Source: JBDRGD01 sp043818095 (GTDB lineage: Bacteria; Chloroflexota; Dehalococcoidia; Dehalococcoidales; RBG-16-60-22). Taken from it: a stretch of DNA of 18,375 nt. The stretch spans positions 1 to 18,375 of the forward strand of contig JBDRGD010000109.1 of NCBI GenBank assembly GCA_043818095.1, in the 5' to 3' direction. Within the stretch, counting starts at the first letter, position 1. Each line of letters opens with the position of its first letter. A program made the position numbers and the translations under genes. This document shows, piece after piece, positions 1 through 6,714 of this stretch. The notes under the pieces are model-generated. The model searched no databases. It was not told the origin of the DNA and saw only the letters and a program-made list of their open reading frames with translations.

Positions 1-402
1 CTCGACTTCATCGCGGACGTCACCGAAACCATCAAGATTGAAGAGGCGGACATCGTCGTCGCCGGGGGAAGAGGACTGGGCAAGCCGGAAAATTTCGCGA
101 TGCTCCAGGAGCTGGCGGACGTCATGGGCGCGGCGCTGGCCTCCTCCCGACCACCCATTGATGAAGGCTGGCTGCCTTATTCCCACCAGGTGGGCCAGAC
201 GGGCAAGACCGTTTGCCCCAAGCTGTATCTCGCCGTGGGCATTTCCGGCGCCGTCCAGCACCTCGCCGGGATGCAGACCGCGGACGTGATTGTCGCCATC
301 AATGACGACCCCAATGCCCCCATCTTCGAGGTGGCGACCTACGGCATCGTCGGCGACCTTTTTAAAGTCGTCCCCCTGCTCACCCAGCGGCTGAAATCCT
401 AG
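1..402 (+). CDS. etfA: Electron transfer flavoprotein alpha subunit, C-terminal part (5' end outside window)
   Basis: The reading frame is open from base 1 to the TAG at 400-402 and encodes the last 133 residues of EtfA. EtfA with EtfB forms a soluble FAD-containing heterodimer that passes electrons between dehydrogenases and acceptors; the C-terminal domain seen here binds FAD. Visible family signatures in order are GGRGLGKPENF near visible residue 22, the S-R-x-x-I-D-E-G-W stretch, HQVGQTGKTV, GISGAVQHLAGM, and near the end VAINDDPNAPIFEVATYGIVGDLFKVVP. These match the normal EtfA C-terminus, so the gene ends naturally. No etfB or dehydrogenase partner is visible because the upstream side is cut off. 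A separate promoter begins just after the stop, so the following operon is probably transcribed independently. Confidence 0.95.
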   Translation, partial: LDFIADVTETIKIEEADIVVAGGRGLGKPENFAMLQELADVMGAALASSRPPIDEGWLPYSHQVGQTGKTVCPKLYLAVGISGAVQHLAGMQTADVIVAINDDPNAPIFEVATYGIVGDLFKVVPLLTQRLKS

Positions 403-428
403 CCCCAACACGACAATTACCGCCAGTC

Positions 429-458
429 TTGCGTCCGGGAGACGATTCACCTTATAAT
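429..458 (+). promoter_or_regulatory. Promoter for the yceD-rpmF-fabD-fabG operon
   Basis: A TTGCGT box at 429-434 and a perfect TATAAT at 453-458 are separated by 18 bases. The predicted start of transcription, near 465, gives a leader of about 30 bases containing the GGAGG at 482-486 ahead of the ATG at 495. It lies in the gap after etfA. Read by eye as a sigma-70-type promoter; not tested. Confidence 0.65.
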
Positions 459-494
459 ATACACGTAATTCCGGCGGGAGTGGAGGTGCGCAGG

Positions 495-1001
495 ATGCAG
501 ATAAACGTATCGCAACTGCTGAAAGCCACTACCGGGACCACCCGGGAATACGAGGTCGATGAGACCGGTGATGAAGGAGACGCCGGTATCCCGCTGAAGG
601 GAATGGTACATCTCACCCGCACGCCGCGCGGAATACTCGTCAAGGCAAAGCTGGACACCATGATAGACCTGAACTGCAGCCGCTGCCTGACGAAGTTTCG
701 CCATCCCCTGCGGCTGGATTTTGAGGAGGAATATATCCCGGTGTTGGACGTCAGTACCGGCATTCGGCTCGCGCCGCCCGGAGAACCGGGGACTTTCACC
801 ATTGACGCCAACCACATCCTGGACCTGGCGGAGGCAGCCCGCCAGTACACGGTGATGGCGGCCCCCATGAAGCCCCTCTGCCACCGGGAGTGCGCCGGGC
901 TCTGCCCCGGGTGCGGAAAGGACTTTAACCAGGAAACCTGTAATTGTCAGCCCGCGGAGGTCGACCCCCGCTGGGCAAAACTGTCCGGACTGAAGAAATA
1001 A
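495..1001 (+). CDS. yceD: DUF177 / YceD-family protein with C-terminal zinc-ribbon-like cysteines
   Basis: This 168-residue protein belongs to the DUF177 (YceD) family, which is found directly upstream of rpmF in many bacteria. In other bacteria and plastids the family is linked to 23S rRNA or large-subunit accumulation; its exact reaction is unknown. The C-terminal segment has cysteines spaced C-x3-C-x3-C-x2-C and then C-x-C, preceded by MKPLCH, which look like a metal-binding knuckle. An earlier internal C-x2-C (NCSRCL) is also present. I chose the ATG at 495 because GGAGG lies 8 bases upstream. A TTG at 429 in the same frame would place the start inside the promoter -35 box and was rejected. 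It is followed 16 bases later by rpmF, the usual family context. Confidence 0.88.
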   Translation: MQINVSQLLKATTGTTREYEVDETGDEGDAGIPLKGMVHLTRTPRGILVKAKLDTMIDLNCSRCLTKFRHPLRLDFEEEYIPVLDVSTGIRLAPPGEPGTFTIDANHILDLAEAARQYTVMAAPMKPLCHRECAGLCPGCGKDFNQETCNCQPAEVDPRWAKLSGLKK

Positions 1002-1017
1002 AGTAGAGGATACGTAA

Positions 1018-1215
1018 ATGGGAGCACTACCGAAGAGAAAAACCTCCAAGGCGCGGCGGGACAAGCGGCGCAGCCACCACAGCATCGAGGCACCGAACCT
1101 GGACACCTGTCCCCAGTGCCACACTCCCAAGCTGCCGCACCACACCTGCCCCACCTGCGGCACTTACGCGGGTAGACAGGTAATCACCGTAGAACGCGCC
1201 AAGAAGAGCGCGTAA
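1018..1215 (+). CDS. rpmF: 50S ribosomal protein L32 (bL32)
   Basis: A 65-residue basic protein with the L32 layout: a lysine/arginine-rich N-terminus (MGALPKRKTSKARRDKRRSHH) followed by C-P-x-C and C-x2-C pairs (CPQC and CPTC) that form the zinc site of the C+ type of L32. It is a structural component of the large ribosomal subunit. The ATG at 1018 is preceded by AGAGG. The yceD-rpmF order followed by fatty-acid genes is a conserved bacterial arrangement, and all the genes face the same way with short gaps, so co-transcription is likely. Confidence 0.96.
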   Translation: MGALPKRKTSKARRDKRRSHHSIEAPNLDTCPQCHTPKLPHHTCPTCGTYAGRQVITVERAKKSA

Positions 1216-1267
1216 TCCGAACGCTGCCAAAAGCGGCTATCCCTGATAAAGCATACGGAGGGTAACT

Positions 1268-2230
1268 GTGGCAGTTGCAGGTAAGGCAGCTTACGTTTTT
1301 CCGGGGCAGGGCGCGCAGAAGGTGGGCATGGGCCAGGACCTTTACGAGCGCTTCGCCTCCGCGCGGGCCATCTTTGACCGGGCGGACCATGTGCTCGGCT
1401 TTCCCCTGACCCGGCTCTGCTTCGAAGGTCCGGAGGAGGACCTCCGCCAGACCATCAACGCCCAGCCGGCGCTGGTCACCGCCAGTATCGCCTGTCTCGA
1501 AGCTGTCCGCGAAGCGGGCGGTGCGGATATCCTGCCCCCGCCGGCTTTCCTCGCGGGGCACAGCCTGGGCGAGTACACGGCGCTCGCCGTCGCCGGCGTC
1601 TACGATTTTCCTACCGCCGTCCGCCTCGCCCGGGAAAGGGGGCGGCTGATGCACGAGGCGGGACAGCAGTGTCCCGGCAGCATGGCGGCGGTCCTGGGCA
1701 TGGCGGAAGACGCCCTGTCCGCCATCTGCGCGGAGACCGGCACCTACATCGCCAATATCAACTGCCCGGGTCAGATCGTCATCAGCGGCGACGCCGCTAA
1801 TGTTGACCGGGCGGCGGAGGTGGCCAGAGAAAAAGGCGCCCACCGCGTCACCCCGCTCAAGGTAAGCGGCGCGTTTCACACCCCCCTGATGCAGTTCGCC
1901 TTCGAGGGGATGTCCAATCTGCTCCCCGGCATGAACTTTAAAAACCCCAACACTCCGGTAATCGCCAACACCACCGCCACACCGCTGACCGCCGCCGCTG
2001 ACGTCAAACAGGAACTGCTGGACCAGCTCTGTAACTGCGTCCAGTGGCAGCGCTCCGTGGAAGACATGATTGCCCGCGGCGTCACCACCTTCATCGAGCT
2101 CGGGCCGGGCAAGGTGCTCACCGGGCTTATCAAGCGCATCAACGCTGACGTCTCCCTGCTGAATATCGGCGACCTGGCGTCCCTCCAGGGATACATCGAC
2201 GCCCGGAAAGCCGGAGAGGCAGGTAACTGA
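1268..2230 (+). CDS. fabD: Malonyl-CoA:ACP transacylase
   Basis: FabD transfers malonyl groups from malonyl-CoA to acyl carrier protein, supplying the extender unit of type II fatty-acid synthesis in the cytoplasm. The 320-residue protein has FPGQGAQ at residues 11-17, the nucleophile elbow GHSLGEY with Ser99, and the catalytic His204 in GAFHTPLM, all at positions normal for the family. The C-terminal ELGPGKVLTGL motif is also present. The start codon is GTG at 1268, supported by GGAGGG at 1257-1262. The gene ends one base before the ATG of fabG, so the two are almost certainly translated from one message. Confidence 0.97.
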   Translation: MAVAGKAAYVFPGQGAQKVGMGQDLYERFASARAIFDRADHVLGFPLTRLCFEGPEEDLRQTINAQPALVTASIACLEAVREAGGADILPPPAFLAGHSLGEYTALAVAGVYDFPTAVRLARERGRLMHEAGQQCPGSMAAVLGMAEDALSAICAETGTYIANINCPGQIVISGDAANVDRAAEVAREKGAHRVTPLKVSGAFHTPLMQFAFEGMSNLLPGMNFKNPNTPVIANTTATPLTAAADVKQELLDQLCNCVQWQRSVEDMIARGVTTFIELGPGKVLTGLIKRINADVSLLNIGDLASLQGYIDARKAGEAGN

Positions 2231-2231
2231 A

Positions 2232-2981
2232 ATGGCAGACCTTTCCGGGAAGGTAGCCCTCGTGACCGGCAGCGGGCGCGGCATCGGCCAGACAATCGCC
2301 CTGAAGCTGGCGGAGCGGGGTGCGGACGTCGTCGTCAATGACGTTGCCGACGCCGATAACCTGGAGAGCGTCGCCGCCGAAATCCGCCGGATGCAACGCC
2401 GCAGCCTCCCCATAATCGCCGACGTCAGCGACGCGGAGTCGGTCGCCGGGATGGTGGAAAGCGCGGTCAGCGACATGGGCAAAATCGATATTCTGGTAAA
2501 CAACGCCGGCATTACCCGCGACCAGCTACTCATGCGGATGACTGACGAGGACTGGGACAATGTCCTCAGGATAAACCTGAAGAGCGCCTTTCTCTGCACC
2601 CGCGCCGTGCTGCGGCTGATGGTCAAGCAGCGCTGGGGGCGGATTATCAGCCTCGCCAGTATCGTGGGGCTCACCGGGAACGCGGGCCAGGCGAACTATG
2701 CCGCCTCCAAGGCGGGCATTATCGGCTTCACCCGCTCCATCGCCAAGGAAGTCGCCTCCCGCAATATCACCGTGAACGCTATCGCCCCCGGCGCTATCGA
2801 GACGGCGATGACCCAGCAACTGCCGGAAGCCCAGCGCGAGGAACTGAAGAAGCGCATCCCTGCCGGCTACTTCGGCACCCCGGAGGACATCGCTGCGGCC
2901 ATCGCCTTCCTCGCCTCGGAAGAGGCGCGCTACATCACCGGGCAGGTGCTGGTGGTGGACGGGGGGATGGGGGGAATGTAA
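2232..2981 (+). CDS. fabG: 3-oxoacyl-ACP reductase
   Basis: FabG is the NADPH-dependent ketoreductase of fatty-acid elongation and belongs to the short-chain dehydrogenase family. The 249-residue protein has the cofactor motif TGSGRGIG at 12-19, NNAG at 90-93, and the catalytic triad Ser143, Tyr156 and Lys160 (YAASK). The C-terminus VLVVDGGMGGM is typical of FabG rather than of generic short-chain dehydrogenases. One base separates it from fabD, and the ribosome site lies inside the end of fabD. It is the last gene of the operon; plsX, fabH and acpP, often found in this cluster, are absent here. It converges with the phosphoribosyltransferase gene downstream. Confidence 0.96.
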   Translation: MADLSGKVALVTGSGRGIGQTIALKLAERGADVVVNDVADADNLESVAAEIRRMQRRSLPIIADVSDAESVAGMVESAVSDMGKIDILVNNAGITRDQLLMRMTDEDWDNVLRINLKSAFLCTRAVLRLMVKQRWGRIISLASIVGLTGNAGQANYAASKAGIIGFTRSIAKEVASRNITVNAIAPGAIETAMTQQLPEAQREELKKRIPAGYFGTPEDIAAAIAFLASEEARYITGQVLVVDGGMGGM

Positions 2982-3002
2982 GCCGGGGGTCACTACCCCG
3001 GC
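2982..3002. terminator. GC-rich hairpin between convergent fabG and phosphoribosyltransferase genes
   Basis: GCCGGGG at 2982-2988 pairs perfectly with CCCCGGC at 2996-3002 across a 7-base loop. The stem begins one base after the fabG stop, and the loop carries the stop codon of the opposite-strand gene. No T-run follows on either side, so it is not a classical intrinsic terminator. It may mark or stabilise the 3' ends of both messages. Confidence 0.4.
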
Positions 3003-3709
3003 CCCTGGTTCTCCGGGTTTTCCGCGGGCTCCAGGTAGGACTGATAGCGCCTTATCCGCCACTCCTTGAGATACTGCACGACCTCCTGGTCGCTTATCTC
3101 GTGCCAGAAGCGATAGTAGTCGGAAACGTAAAAACGTGACTCCTTACCCACCGCGCAGGTAACCACCGCATCCGCCACCTTCTCCACACGGCGCACCGTG
3201 TCCGCGGGACCCACCGGCACCGCTACGATGACCTGGCGCGGACGGCGTTTTCTCACCGAATTGACCGCGGCGGTCATGGTATAACCGGCGGCAAGACCGT
3301 CGTCGATGATTATCGCGATCTTGTCCGCGACGACGACGGGCCTTTTCCCGGAGTGATAGAGCAGGCTGCGCTGGCGGATGCCCGCCCTGACCTGGTTGAC
3401 CTGATATTCAATCTGCGTGGGCGTCAGTCCGAACTTCTGCACCACCTCATCATCGAGCGTCAGGGTCCCGTCATCGGTGACGGCGCCGAAACCGCCCTCC
3501 GGGCTGAGGGGAAGGGGGATTTTACGGGAAATCACCAGGTCGAGGTCCGCGTTCAGCGCCAGCGCCACCGGCAGCGCTACCGCCACCCCGCCGTTGGGAA
3601 TCGCCACCACCACGGCATTCTTGTCCTTCAGCGGCATCAGCTTCTCGGCGAGCTGGCGCCCGGCGTCGAAACGGTTCTCGAAGAGGGCTTCCGCGTTTTC
3701 GTGTTGCAT
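2993..3709 (-). CDS. Predicted phosphoribosyltransferase (COG1926-like), third gene of a purine-salvage operon
   Basis: A 238-residue type I phosphoribosyltransferase-fold protein. The N-terminal region has VVAIPNGGVAVA at about 34-45, where the family has its pyrophosphate-binding loop. The PRPP-binding segment IIIDDGLAAGYTM lies at about 133-145. The usual DDGxATG form is here DDGLAAG, so an Ala replaces the Thr that normally contacts the phosphate. The substrate is unknown; adenine or hypoxanthine salvage is suggested only by position, 26 bases after adenine deaminase in the same direction. The ATG at 3709 is supported by AGGAG at 3718-3722. The charged, proline-rich tail after residue 220 has no recognisable domain. 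Confidence 0.8.
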   Translation of the reverse strand: MQHENAEALFENRFDAGRQLAEKLMPLKDKNAVVVAIPNGGVAVALPVALALNADLDLVISRKIPLPLSPEGGFGAVTDDGTLTLDDEVVQKFGLTPTQIEYQVNQVRAGIRQRSLLYHSGKRPVVVADKIAIIIDDGLAAGYTMTAAVNSVRKRRPRQVIVAVPVGPADTVRRVEKVADAVVTCAVGKESRFYVSDYYRFWHEISDQEVVQYLKEWRIRRYQSYLEPAENPENQGPG

Positions 3710-3735
3710 CCTGTTTTCTCCTGTGCTCCGTTCGG

Positions 3736-5442
3736 TCAGTCCAGAAGCCGGAACCGGTTCACGTCCACCAGCCCCTTGTCCGTCAGCCGCAGTTCCGGGA
3801 TTACGGGCAGCGCCAGGAAGGAAAGGGCGGCGAAAGGCGCCGGCAGGGTCGCTCCCAGGTCACGGGCAATCTTCTCAATATTTTCCAGCGCGCCGACGAC
3901 GCTTTCCAGAGGCTCGTCCGAGAGCAGTCCCGCAATCGGCAGCCCCAGGCTGGCGATTATCTTTCCCCCCGCCGCTACCGCCAGCCCGCCCTGGAGACGC
4001 CCGATTTCTCCGACCGCAGCGTAGATATCTTCGTCGCTGGCGCCCACGGCAATGATGTTATGTGAGTCATGCGCAACCGAGCACGCCAGCGCGCCGCGCT
4101 TCAGGCCGAAGCCGCGCACCAGCCCCCGGCCGATGTTGCCCGTCCCGCGGTGCCTCTCCACCACCACCAGCTTCAGGATGTCCCGCGCCGTATCCGGTAT
4201 GACCACGCCGCCGGAGACGGAGACCTTTTCCCGGAGATACCGGGTGATGATTTGCCCCGGCACGACCCCGATGACCGGCATCGTCTCTCCGCTCGCCCGC
4301 ATTTGCAAGGTGGTCACAGGAAACGGCTTGAAGCGCACGGTTTTCCTCAGCCCGGCGCTATCCGGGGCGTGGAGGGTGAAGAGTGGTTTCCCCCCGCGGG
4401 CCACCAGCCGACCGCGATAGTAAACGTCCGCGATATTCAGGTCTGCCAGGCTGTCCAGCACCAGCAGGTTGGCGTAATAGCCGGGAGCCACCGCCCCCAG
4501 CCCGTTCAGGCGGAAGTATTCCGCCGTGTTCAGCGTCGCCATCTGGATAGCGCGCACGGGCTCCAGCCCGCGGCGTATCGCCTGGCGCACCACGGCATCG
4601 ATATCGCCGTCCCGCAAGAGGTCCGCGGCGCTACGGTCATCGACGACGAAGAAAGCCCGGTGATACGTCTTATCCGTAATCAGCGGCAGCAGCGCCGCCA
4701 GGTTCTTCTCCGAGGAGCCCTCCCGCACCATGACGCGCATTCCCCGCGCCAGCTTTTCCGCCGCCTCGTCCAGGGTCACGGACTCGTGGTCGGAGCCGAT
4801 GCCCGCCGCGATGTAAGCCGCCAGGTCCTTCCCGCGGACGCCGGGGGCATGACCGTCCACCACCCTGCCGGCGGCCATCGCTATTTTTCTCAGGACGGTC
4901 TCGTCGGCAAAGAGCACACCGGGGAAATTCATCATCTCCCCCAGTCCCAGGCAGCCCTGCCAGCGCAGCATACGCCGGATGTCCTCCGGGGTGATGGTCG
5001 CCCCGCCGGTCTCCAGGTGCGTCGCCGGGACACAGGAAGGGGCCATCAGGAAAAGGTCCAGGGGCAGGCGGCGGGCATAGTCCCGCACGTAGCGGATACC
5101 GTCCATACCGGCAACGTTGGCGATTTCATGGAGGTCCGTGACGATTCCCGTCGTGCCGCGGGGCACCACCGCCCGGGCATACTGCCCCACGTCCAGCAGG
5201 GAGCTTTCCAGGTGCGTATGCCCGTCGATAAGCCCGGGCGACAGGAACCTGCCCGCCAGGTCGATTACTTCTTTAGCGTCCCGGTAGTCCCCGATTCCGG
5301 CGACCTTCTCGCCGCAGAGCGCCACGCTGCCCGCTTCGATTTCGCCGTTGAAGGTATTCACCACGCGGGCATTCGCCAGGATAAGGTCTGCCGGCTGCTG
5401 TCCCTTCGCGACAGCGATAAGGCGCGCCAGGCTTTGGGGCAC
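3736..5442 (-). CDS. ade: Adenine deaminase
   Basis: This 568-residue amidohydrolase-superfamily enzyme converts adenine to hypoxanthine and ammonia in purine salvage. The metal-binding HxH lies in GLIDGHTHLESS (His75, His77), with further ligand candidates at E169 (GLGEMMN), H198 (DGHAPG) and H219 (GSDHES), and Asp268/269 in VVDDRS. The second domain has the adenine-deaminase-specific AHDSHNIIAVG at about 447-457. Full length matches the family. The start is GTG at 5442, which shares its G with the TAG stop of hpt; GGAGG at 5450-5454 supports it. The overlap implies translational coupling, so hypoxanthine made here can feed directly to Hpt. Confidence 0.95.
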   Translation of the reverse strand: MPQSLARLIAVAKGQQPADLILANARVVNTFNGEIEAGSVALCGEKVAGIGDYRDAKEVIDLAGRFLSPGLIDGHTHLESSLLDVGQYARAVVPRGTTGIVTDLHEIANVAGMDGIRYVRDYARRLPLDLFLMAPSCVPATHLETGGATITPEDIRRMLRWQGCLGLGEMMNFPGVLFADETVLRKIAMAAGRVVDGHAPGVRGKDLAAYIAAGIGSDHESVTLDEAAEKLARGMRVMVREGSSEKNLAALLPLITDKTYHRAFFVVDDRSAADLLRDGDIDAVVRQAIRRGLEPVRAIQMATLNTAEYFRLNGLGAVAPGYYANLLVLDSLADLNIADVYYRGRLVARGGKPLFTLHAPDSAGLRKTVRFKPFPVTTLQMRASGETMPVIGVVPGQIITRYLREKVSVSGGVVIPDTARDILKLVVVERHRGTGNIGRGLVRGFGLKRGALACSVAHDSHNIIAVGASDEDIYAAVGEIGRLQGGLAVAAGGKIIASLGLPIAGLLSDEPLESVVGALENIEKIARDLGATLPAPFAALSFLALPVIPELRLTDKGLVDVNRFRLLD

Positions 5443-5966
5443 TATTTTTCCTCCAGGAAGCAGATTTCCGGGAGATTGCGGAACTCCTCGCTGGCGTCCA
5501 GCCCGTAACCCACCAGAAACCGGTCCGGGACGGTGAAACCGAGGTAATCGATGTGTACCGGCACCTGCCGCCGGGAAGGCTTGTCGGTCAGGGTGCAGAG
5601 GCGCACTGAGGCCGGTCTTTTCCGCCGCAGGTAGTCCAGCAGGTAGTTGCTGGTCAGGCCGGTATCGACGATGTCCTCGACGAGGACGACGTCCCGACCG
5701 CGGATGGGGATGCGCAGCGGCTGCACCAGTCTGACCCTGCCGGATGTCTCGGTGCCGTTGCCGTAGCTGGCGACGCGGATAAAGTCCACGTCCACGGGGA
5801 AATCGAGCTCCCTTACCAGGTCTGCCAGGAAAACGAAAGCACCCTTGAGGACGCCGACAAGTACCGGGCGCTTCCCGCGGAAATCCCGCGTGAGTTGCGC
5901 CGCCAGTTGCCGGACCGCTTCCTCAATCTCGGTTCGTGATACGCAGACCGTTAGCCGGACGCTCAT
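5442..5966 (-). CDS. hpt: Hypoxanthine phosphoribosyltransferase
   Basis: Hpt joins hypoxanthine (and usually guanine) to PRPP to give IMP/GMP. The 174-residue protein has VGVLKGA at 37-43, the PRPP motif VLVEDIVDTG at 94-103, and the purine-site stretch VPDRFLVGYGLD near the C-terminus, all standard for bacterial Hpt. It is the first gene of a three-gene operon with ade and a second phosphoribosyltransferase; together Ade and Hpt convert adenine to IMP. The ATG at 5966 has no Shine-Dalgarno sequence and lies only 10 bases after a strong -10 box, so translation is probably from a leaderless or very short leader. Confidence 0.95.
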   Translation of the reverse strand: MSVRLTVCVSRTEIEEAVRQLAAQLTRDFRGKRPVLVGVLKGAFVFLADLVRELDFPVDVDFIRVASYGNGTETSGRVRLVQPLRIPIRGRDVVLVEDIVDTGLTSNYLLDYLRRKRPASVRLCTLTDKPSRRQVPVHIDYLGFTVPDRFLVGYGLDASEEFRNLPEICFLEEK

Positions 5967-5976
5967 CGCTACCGCA

Positions 5977-6005
5977 ATTATAGTTCCTGCCGTCGGCCCT
6001 GTCCA
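5977..6005 (-). promoter_or_regulatory. Promoter of the hpt-ade operon
   Basis: On the minus strand a TGGACA box (6005-6000) and a perfect TATAAT (5982-5977) are separated by exactly 17 bases. Transcription would start about 3-5 bases before the hpt ATG. The promoter lies in the 49-base gap after the rubrerythrin stop. Confidence 0.75.
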
Positions 6006-6015
6006 GACGAAAGGA

Positions 6016-6516
6016 CTAGTCTATCTGTTTGAATTTGCTGCGGGGCGCGCCGCAGATGGGGCATTTTTCCGGGGCCTGGCCCTCTACCGTGTTCCCGCAG
6101 ACCTGGCAGACGAAGATTGGCTTTTCGGCGGCCTTCTGGCCGCCTTCCAGCGCCTGCAGCGCTTTCTGGAAGAGACCGTGGTGGATTTTCTCCACCTTGT
6201 TCGCCAGGTCGAAGCTGTCCCCGGCGGGGGTGTTGTTGTCCGTCTTTGCCTGCGCGATGAAGTCGGGGTACATCTTGGTAAACTCGTAGTTTTCCCCGCC
6301 GACAGCCGCCTGGAGGTTTTCCCCGGTGGACTTCACTCCCCCCAGGACCCCGAAGTGATTACGGGCGTGGACCGTCTCTGCGTCCGCGGCGGCGCGGAAA
6401 AGGCGGGCAATCTGTTTCTGCCCGGACTTGTCCGCCTCGGCGGCAAAGAAAAGGTAACGTCGGTTTGCCTGGCTTTCCCCGGCAAATGCCGCTTCCAGAT
6501 TCTCATTAGTGCCCAT
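6016..6516 (-). CDS. rbr: Rubrerythrin
   Basis: Rubrerythrin is a cytoplasmic non-haem diiron peroxidase that detoxifies hydrogen peroxide in anaerobes. The 166-residue protein has a four-helix ferritin-like domain with ligands E14 (GESQAN), E47xxH50 (AETVH), E75xxE78 (GENYEF) and E109xxH112 (VEKIHHG). A C-terminal rubredoxin domain follows, with CQVC at 137-140 and CPIC at 152-155 for one iron. The ATG at 6516 is preceded by AAGGAGG (6524-6530). The frame stays open upstream to 6666, but that extension would run through the promoter and into the groEL terminator, so it is not coding. It has its own promoter and stands alone between groEL and hpt. Confidence 0.96.
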   Translation of the reverse strand: MGTNENLEAAFAGESQANRRYLFFAAEADKSGQKQIARLFRAAADAETVHARNHFGVLGGVKSTGENLQAAVGGENYEFTKMYPDFIAQAKTDNNTPAGDSFDLANKVEKIHHGLFQKALQALEGGQKAAEKPIFVCQVCGNTVEGQAPEKCPICGAPRSKFKQID

Positions 6517-6549
6517 CTCATTTCCTCCTTGTACGGCGCTACTATTACT

Positions 6550-6579
6550 ATTATAAACGGACGGTGTTTCCCCCGACAA
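6550..6579 (-). promoter_or_regulatory. Rubrerythrin promoter
   Basis: On the minus strand TTGTCG (6579-6574) and a perfect TATAAT (6555-6550) are 18 bases apart. The predicted start near 6543 gives a leader of about 26 bases with a strong AAGGAGG. I see no PerR-like or Fur-like palindrome around it. Confidence 0.7.
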
Positions 6580-6648
6580 GGTTTTATAAACCCCTCCTCC
6601 CCCGTGTCTCTCAAGAAAAAAGGGCAGAGGGTTTCTTCCGGACACCAT

Positions 6649-6687
6649 AAAAAAAAGTGTCCGCACCCATTATCGGATGCGGACACT
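6649..6687 (-). terminator. Intrinsic terminator of groEL
   Basis: Read on the minus strand, a 13-base-pair stem (arms at 6687-6675 and 6668-6656, one G-T pair, 10 outer pairs perfect) closes a 6-base loop. It is followed by an unbroken run of eight T (6656-6649). This is a textbook rho-independent terminator, 27 bases after the groEL stop. Confidence 0.93.
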
Positions 6688-6714
6688 CTCTTCACGTTTC
6701 GGGGGAGGAAAAGA

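Noticed and set aside
429..494. TTG start for the DUF177 gene
   Set aside because: It coincides with the -35 box of the promoter; the ATG at 495 has GGAGG at a good distance.
1184..2674. A 496-codon minus-strand open frame opposite fabD-fabG
   Set aside because: It spans two well-supported genes and has no family motif; it is a high-GC antisense artefact.
4069..5508. A 479-codon plus-strand open frame opposite ade
   Set aside because: The product is rich in His, Arg, Gln and Pro with no domain, while the minus strand has a clear full-length adenine deaminase.
6517..6666. N-terminal extension of rubrerythrin
   Set aside because: It would cover the promoter and part of the groEL terminator; the ATG at 6516 has AAGGAGG.
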